Part shown: positions 58,802 through 64,000 of the stretch, piece by piece
Numbering within the stretch: the stretch's first letter is position 1
Layout of the letters: every line of letters starts with the position of its first letter
Assembly: GCA_016792845.1 (NCBI GenBank)
Contig: JAEUKH010000040.1
Location: forward strand, 20,737-84,736
Reading direction: 5' to 3'
DNA length: 64,000 bases
Source: Myxococcales bacterium
Lineage (GTDB): Bacteria > Myxococcota_A > Polyangia > Polyangiales > Ga0077539
Translations under genes and position numbers: made by a program
The notes under the pieces: generated by a model
What the model was told of the DNA's origin: nothing
Databases searched by the model: none
The model's input: the letters and a program-made list of their open reading frames with translations, nothing else

Positions 58802-60346
58802 ATGTCTGACGCCGCTGAAACACCCGACGCCCGCCTCACCGAAACGCTCGCCAGGGTCGCGCGCGGTGGGGCTCCGAAGTATCACGCCAAGAACGAGAAA
58901 GACGGCAAGCTCTTCGCGCGAGAGCGCGTCGCGCGGCTCGTCGACGCGGGCAGCTTCGTCGAAGACGCCCCGCTCGCCAACGTCGTCGACGCCGAGCTCC
59001 CGGCCGACGGGGTGATCACGGGCACGGCCACGGTGGCGGGGCGCACGGTGGCCTTGATGGCCAACGACTCGACGGTGAAGGCGGGCTCCTGGGGGGCGCG
59101 CACGGTCGAGAAGATCTTGCGCGTCCAAGAGCTCGCGCAGTCGCTGCGGTGCCCGATGCTCTACCTCGTCGATTCGGCGGGGGCGCGCATCACCGACCAG
59201 ATCGAGATGTTTCCCGGGCGCCGCGGGGCGGGTCGCATTTTCTACAACCAGGTGAAGATGTCGGGGCAGGTGCCGCAGGTGTGCTTGCTCTTCGGGCCGA
59301 GCGCCGCGGGCGGGGCGTACATCCCCGCGTTCTGCGACGTCGTGGTGATGGTCGACGGCAACGCGTCGATGTACCTCGGTTCGCCCCGCATGGCCGAAAT
59401 GGTGATCGGCGAGAAGGTGACCCTCGAAGAGATGGGCGGCGCGAAGATGCACTGCTCGGTCTCGGGCTGCGGCGACGTGCTCGCCAAGACCGAAGACGAC
59501 GCCATCGCCTGGTGCAAGCGCTACCTCGGGTACATGCCGCAGAGCTACGAAGAGAAGCCCGCCCACGCGGCCCCGGCGGCCCCCGACGCCTCGGGCAAGA
59601 CCTTCGCGCAGATCGTGCCCGCCGACGAGAACAAGCCCTTCAACATGAACCACCTCTTGCGCGAGCTCGTCGACAAAGACAGCCTGCTCGAGGTCAAGGC
59701 GCTCTTCGCCCGCGAGCTCATCACGGCCTTCGCGCGCATCAACGGCCGCGCCGTCGGGATCGTCGCCAACCAGCCCTTCTTCAAGGGCGGCGTGCTCTTC
59801 GTCGACAGCGCCGACAAGGCCGCGCGCTTCATCCAGCTCTGCGACGCGTTCAACATCCCGCTCTTGTACCTCGCCGACGTGCCGGGCTTCATGATCGGCA
59901 CGCAGGTCGAGCGGCAGGGCATCATCCGCTCGGGCGCGAAGATGATCATGGCGGTGAGCGACGCCACCGTGCCGAAGATCTCGGTGATCGTCAGAAAGGC
60001 TTACGGCGCCGGGCTCTACGCCATGTGCGGCCCCGCCTTCGAGCCCGACGTCTGCCTCGCCCTGCCCACCGCGAGCATCGCCGTGATGGGCCCCAACGCC
60101 GCGGTCAACGCGGTGTACTTCAACAAGATTCAAGAGACCCCCGAGGCCGAGCGGGCGGCCTTCGTCGAGCGCCTTCGCGCCGAGTATCGGGCCGACGTCG
60201 ACCTCTACAAGCTCGGCTCCGAGCTCGTGGTCGACGCGATCGTGCCCTTCGCGGCCCTGCGCCAGGAGATCACGACCTGGCTCACGCGGCTCTCGACGAA
60301 GCGCGAGGCGAGGCCCGACAAGCGTCACACGGTCACGCCGGTCTGA
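58802..60346 (+). CDS. Acyl-CoA carboxylase beta (carboxyltransferase) subunit
   Basis: A 514-residue carboxyltransferase. Two crotonase-like halves: the first with SAGARITDQIEMFPG and GPSAAGGAYIPAF, the second with ADVPGFMIGTQVE and GAGLYAMCG, the pattern of propionyl-/methylcrotonyl-type CoA carboxylases. It transfers carboxyl from biotin to an acyl-CoA. Which acyl-CoA is not decided. No biotin carboxylase or carrier protein gene is adjacent. ATG 58802 follows a purine-poor leader; extension upstream is not conserved-looking. Confidence 0.88.
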   Translation: MSDAAETPDARLTETLARVARGGAPKYHAKNEKDGKLFARERVARLVDAGSFVEDAPLANVVDAELPADGVITGTATVAGRTVALMANDSTVKAGSWGARTVEKILRVQELAQSLRCPMLYLVDSAGARITDQIEMFPGRRGAGRIFYNQVKMSGQVPQVCLLFGPSAAGGAYIPAFCDVVVMVDGNASMYLGSPRMAEMVIGEKVTLEEMGGAKMHCSVSGCGDVLAKTEDDAIAWCKRYLGYMPQSYEEKPAHAAPAAPDASGKTFAQIVPADENKPFNMNHLLRELVDKDSLLEVKALFARELITAFARINGRAVGIVANQPFFKGGVLFVDSADKAARFIQLCDAFNIPLLYLADVPGFMIGTQVERQGIIRSGAKMIMAVSDATVPKISVIVRKAYGAGLYAMCGPAFEPDVCLALPTASIAVMGPNAAVNAVYFNKIQETPEAERAAFVERLRAEYRADVDLYKLGSELVVDAIVPFAALRQEITTWLTRLSTKREARPDKRHTVTPV

Positions 60347-60354
60347 GCACGGCC

Positions 60355-60906
60355 ATGCGCGACAAGCCCCCAACGGCACGCGAGACGCGCCGCGCCGAGC
60401 GCCCCCCGTCGTGGGGTATCGCGGCGGCTTTCTTCGTGGTGGTGGGCGTCGTGGCCATCGTGGTCAACGCACGCCACAACGCCCCCGTCGAGCGCGACCG
60501 CGACCCGCTCGAGCTCGCCTCGGCGCGCGAGCTCGGCGCGACGGTGGCCGCGGTCTCAGAGGTCATCCGCGCCCGCGGCGACCGCGACGAGGAGGCCGCC
60601 ATCGCGCGGCTCGAAGCGCTGCACCCGCAGACCCCGGGGGCCGCCGACCTGCGCGACTCGTGCGTGACCCTCTACCGCGGCACCCACGACGCGCAGCGGC
60701 TCACCGACGCGCTCCGCGCGATGCTCCCCCCAGACGGCGGCACGCCCAGCGACGAAGACCAGCGGCGCATGCAGGCGATGCTGACGCGCAGCCAGGCCCT
60801 GCTCACCGAGGCCCGAGAGTCTCACGCCCGCTGCATCGGCCTCTACGAGCAAGCCGCCCAGCGGGTGGGCGTCGCCCCGGCCCAACGCAGCGGCGCCCGC
60901 CCGTAG
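60355..60906 (+). CDS. Single-pass membrane protein with helical periplasmic/soluble tail
   Basis: A 183-residue protein with a hydrophobic segment (WGIAAAFFVVVGVVAIVVN, residues ~19-38) after a basic N-terminus, so a membrane anchor is likely. The remainder is helical and charged with two Cys (RDSCVTL and SHARCIGLYEQ). No family recognised. It is eight bases after the carboxylase stop, hence probably co-transcribed. Confidence 0.6.
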   Translation: MRDKPPTARETRRAERPPSWGIAAAFFVVVGVVAIVVNARHNAPVERDRDPLELASARELGATVAAVSEVIRARGDRDEEAAIARLEALHPQTPGAADLRDSCVTLYRGTHDAQRLTDALRAMLPPDGGTPSDEDQRRMQAMLTRSQALLTEARESHARCIGLYEQAAQRVGVAPAQRSGARP

Positions 60907-60987
60907 CCCCGGCGTCGGCGTGCGGGGCGCGGTCGCGCCGCGGTTGACAGCGGTGGGCTGCATCGCGCAAGACCCCAGCCCGCGACG

Positions 60988-62943
<1,956 letters not shown>

Positions 62944-62947
62944 CGGC

Positions 62948-62965
62948 GCGGGTCACGCAACCCGC
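62948..62965 (+). terminator. Hairpin after the ABC-F gene
   Basis: GCGGGT-CACGCA-ACCCGC gives a 6-base stem within 25 bases of the stop. No T-tract. Confidence 0.35.
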
Positions 62966-63105
62966 CGTTGCGTCGCGTCGCACCCCCCTCGGGCGGAATC
63001 TCTGACCGCGCCCAGCGGTTCTCCCGGCTCGGTATGGCCTCAATCGCTTGCGGCGGCTTGCGAAGGCTGCGACAAGAGCGCCGAGAGGCCGACGAGGAAG
63101 ACGAG

Positions 63106-63864
63106 ATGCACAGCCAGTCGACGACACTGCAACAGAGGCGCCTCCGGGGTCGCGGGCTCGCCGTCGCGCTGGTGCTTGGCCTCGTGGCCGGGGGCTGCAA
63201 GCCGCGGCCCGCGCCGGGCTCGACGGGGCCCGAGTTGGGGGCCGAAGAGCGTGCGCCGGAGGTCCCGTTCGAGCTTCGGCCTGAGAGCACAGAGGTGTTG
63301 TTGACTTGGTTCGACGATCACGGCGGGCCGCACACGGCCAACCGCGTCGACGACGTTCCGGGCTCACGCCGCGAGACGGTGAGGGTCGACCCTTCGCGCC
63401 CCGAGCTCCGCCGCGCGGGCTGGGTCTATGTGGCCGATCTCAGGGCCCCAGGGCCCCGCGGGAGCTTCAACGTGATCGCCCTCAGGGCCGAGGTGCTGGC
63501 CGAGCGTCTCCTGGCACAGAACGGCCTGCGGGGCCCCTTGGGCTCGACCCCGCAGCCCGGCGGGGCGCCCCCGTCACCCGCCACCGTGGCCGCGGCGCCG
63601 TCGGCCCGCAGCGGCGTGATCGTCTACGGCGCCTCGTGGTGCCACGCGTGTCACCAGGCGGCCGAGTACCTTCGCGCGCGGCACGTCGCGTTCGTCGAGA
63701 AAGACATCGAGCAAGACCCCGCGGCCAACCAAGAGATGCAAGAGAAGGCGCGGCGTGCGGGCATCCCGACGGGGTCGATCCCCATCCTCGATGTGCGGGG
63801 TCGCATGCTGGTGGGCTTCTCGCCCGAGGCCGTCGACGCCGCACTCGCCGCGGGGCGGAGCTAG
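63106..63864 (+). CDS. Lipoprotein with C-terminal glutaredoxin-like domain
   Basis: A 252-residue exported lipoprotein: basic N-terminus, signal helix GLAVALVLGLVAGGC with lipobox Cys ~31, then a Pro/Glu spacer and a beta-rich domain. The C-terminal ~85 residues resemble glutaredoxins: IVYGASWCHACHQAAEYLR with a CHAC redox centre and IPTGSIPILDV (cis-Pro region). It likely acts as a thiol-disulfide or glutathione-linked redox module outside the cytoplasm. ATG 63106 has GAGGAAG upstream; a longer in-frame reading from 62968 overlaps non-coding hairpins and is rejected. Confidence 0.75.
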   Translation: MHSQSTTLQQRRLRGRGLAVALVLGLVAGGCKPRPAPGSTGPELGAEERAPEVPFELRPESTEVLLTWFDDHGGPHTANRVDDVPGSRRETVRVDPSRPELRRAGWVYVADLRAPGPRGSFNVIALRAEVLAERLLAQNGLRGPLGSTPQPGGAPPSPATVAAAPSARSGVIVYGASWCHACHQAAEYLRARHVAFVEKDIEQDPAANQEMQEKARRAGIPTGSIPILDVRGRMLVGFSPEAVDAALAAGRS

Positions 63865-64000
63865 AGACGCGACCAAGTCGTCGGACCGAGCACCGCGAAG
63901 GGGCGCAAGTGATGCAAGGCGACGGGGCGAAGACGGGCTGTTGGCCCGTCGAGACCCGGCAACGCAGCAGCGCGCCGCGGACCTAAAGTGGGGCGACGGG
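63865..64000. other. Right-edge intergenic sequence with a small hairpin
   Basis: 136 bases with no convincing gene before the window ends. A 7-base stem GACGGGC-TGTTG-GCCCGTC lies at 63932-63950. It was compared mentally with known riboswitch and small RNA consensus sequences and matched none; the surrounding sequence runs off the edge. Confidence 0.4.

Noticed and set aside
63932..63950. Riboswitch or small RNA at the right edge
   Set aside because: The hairpin matches no consensus I know, and its context is cut off by the window edge.

Overview
The window is high-GC, densely packed bacterial chromosome. It carries two eukaryote-like Ser/Thr kinases (one with a DUF4388-like tail), long TPR, proline-rich and disordered proteins, a TIGR04551-type outer-membrane protein, many short lipoproteins, and a bacterial RtcR. 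Together these point to Myxococcota, plausibly the Polyangiales/Sandaracinaceae side; that placement is inferred from gene families only. No rRNA, IS element, CRISPR array or replication origin was seen.

Layout. 1-5.7 kb: a truncated kinase divergent from an AAA-TPR signalling protein, then two small poorly known genes. 5.8-8.5 kb: three genes for a diacetamido uronic acid type nucleotide sugar (aminotransferase, dehydrogenase, acetyltransferase). 8.6-14.8 kb: a CAP-domain lipoprotein, a Tudor-like protein with NPF repeats, a triple zinc ribbon and a McrB-type AAA+ ATPase. 14.8-20.2 kb: rtcR with a downstream DUF6929-like gene, and a membrane-enzyme set (UbiA-type, CruF-like, HExxH protease-like). 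20.2-23.7 kb: MarR regulator divergent from radA, then a second kinase. 23.7-30.3 kb: a type VI secretion effector module of VgrG, LCAT-like lipase, immunity-like protein and PAAR-like protein, somewhat lower in GC by eye. 30.5-33.2 kb: a crotonase and a TIGR04551 porin-like protein. 33.4-39.0 kb: RNase J, a deoxycytidylate deaminase and a complete DNA topoisomerase VI operon. 39.1-46.8 kb: a crotonase, a 5'-nucleotidase-like/beta-barrel fusion, an ATP-grasp enzyme, alr and the MlaE/MlaF pair. 46.9-53.3 kb: thiolase, rtcB, a triheme lipoprotein, a barrel lipoprotein, 3-hydroxyacyl-CoA dehydrogenase and a crotonase. 53.3-53.7 kb: two tRNA-Asp genes, each with its own promoter and terminator. 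53.8-63.9 kb: small membrane and cupin genes, a HARE-HTH/Mrr-like protein with a tandem-repeat linker, an acyl-CoA carboxylase beta subunit, an ABC-F ATPase and a glutaredoxin-like lipoprotein.

The genes fall into a few cooperating themes. RtcR and RtcB form an RNA-repair regulon split over about 31 kb. RadA and topoisomerase VI are two DNA-maintenance loci that share a TGACA-N5-TGTCA palindrome upstream. Thiolase, hydroxyacyl-CoA dehydrogenase, crotonases and the carboxylase serve acyl-CoA metabolism. The most interesting parts are the T6SS effector cassette, the McrB/zinc-ribbon/NPF neighbourhood, the bacterial topoisomerase VI with its shared palindrome, the Mrr-like protein with an eroded active site, and hairpins built from inverted copies of a TTGC-rich word in the 49-51 kb intergenic gaps.
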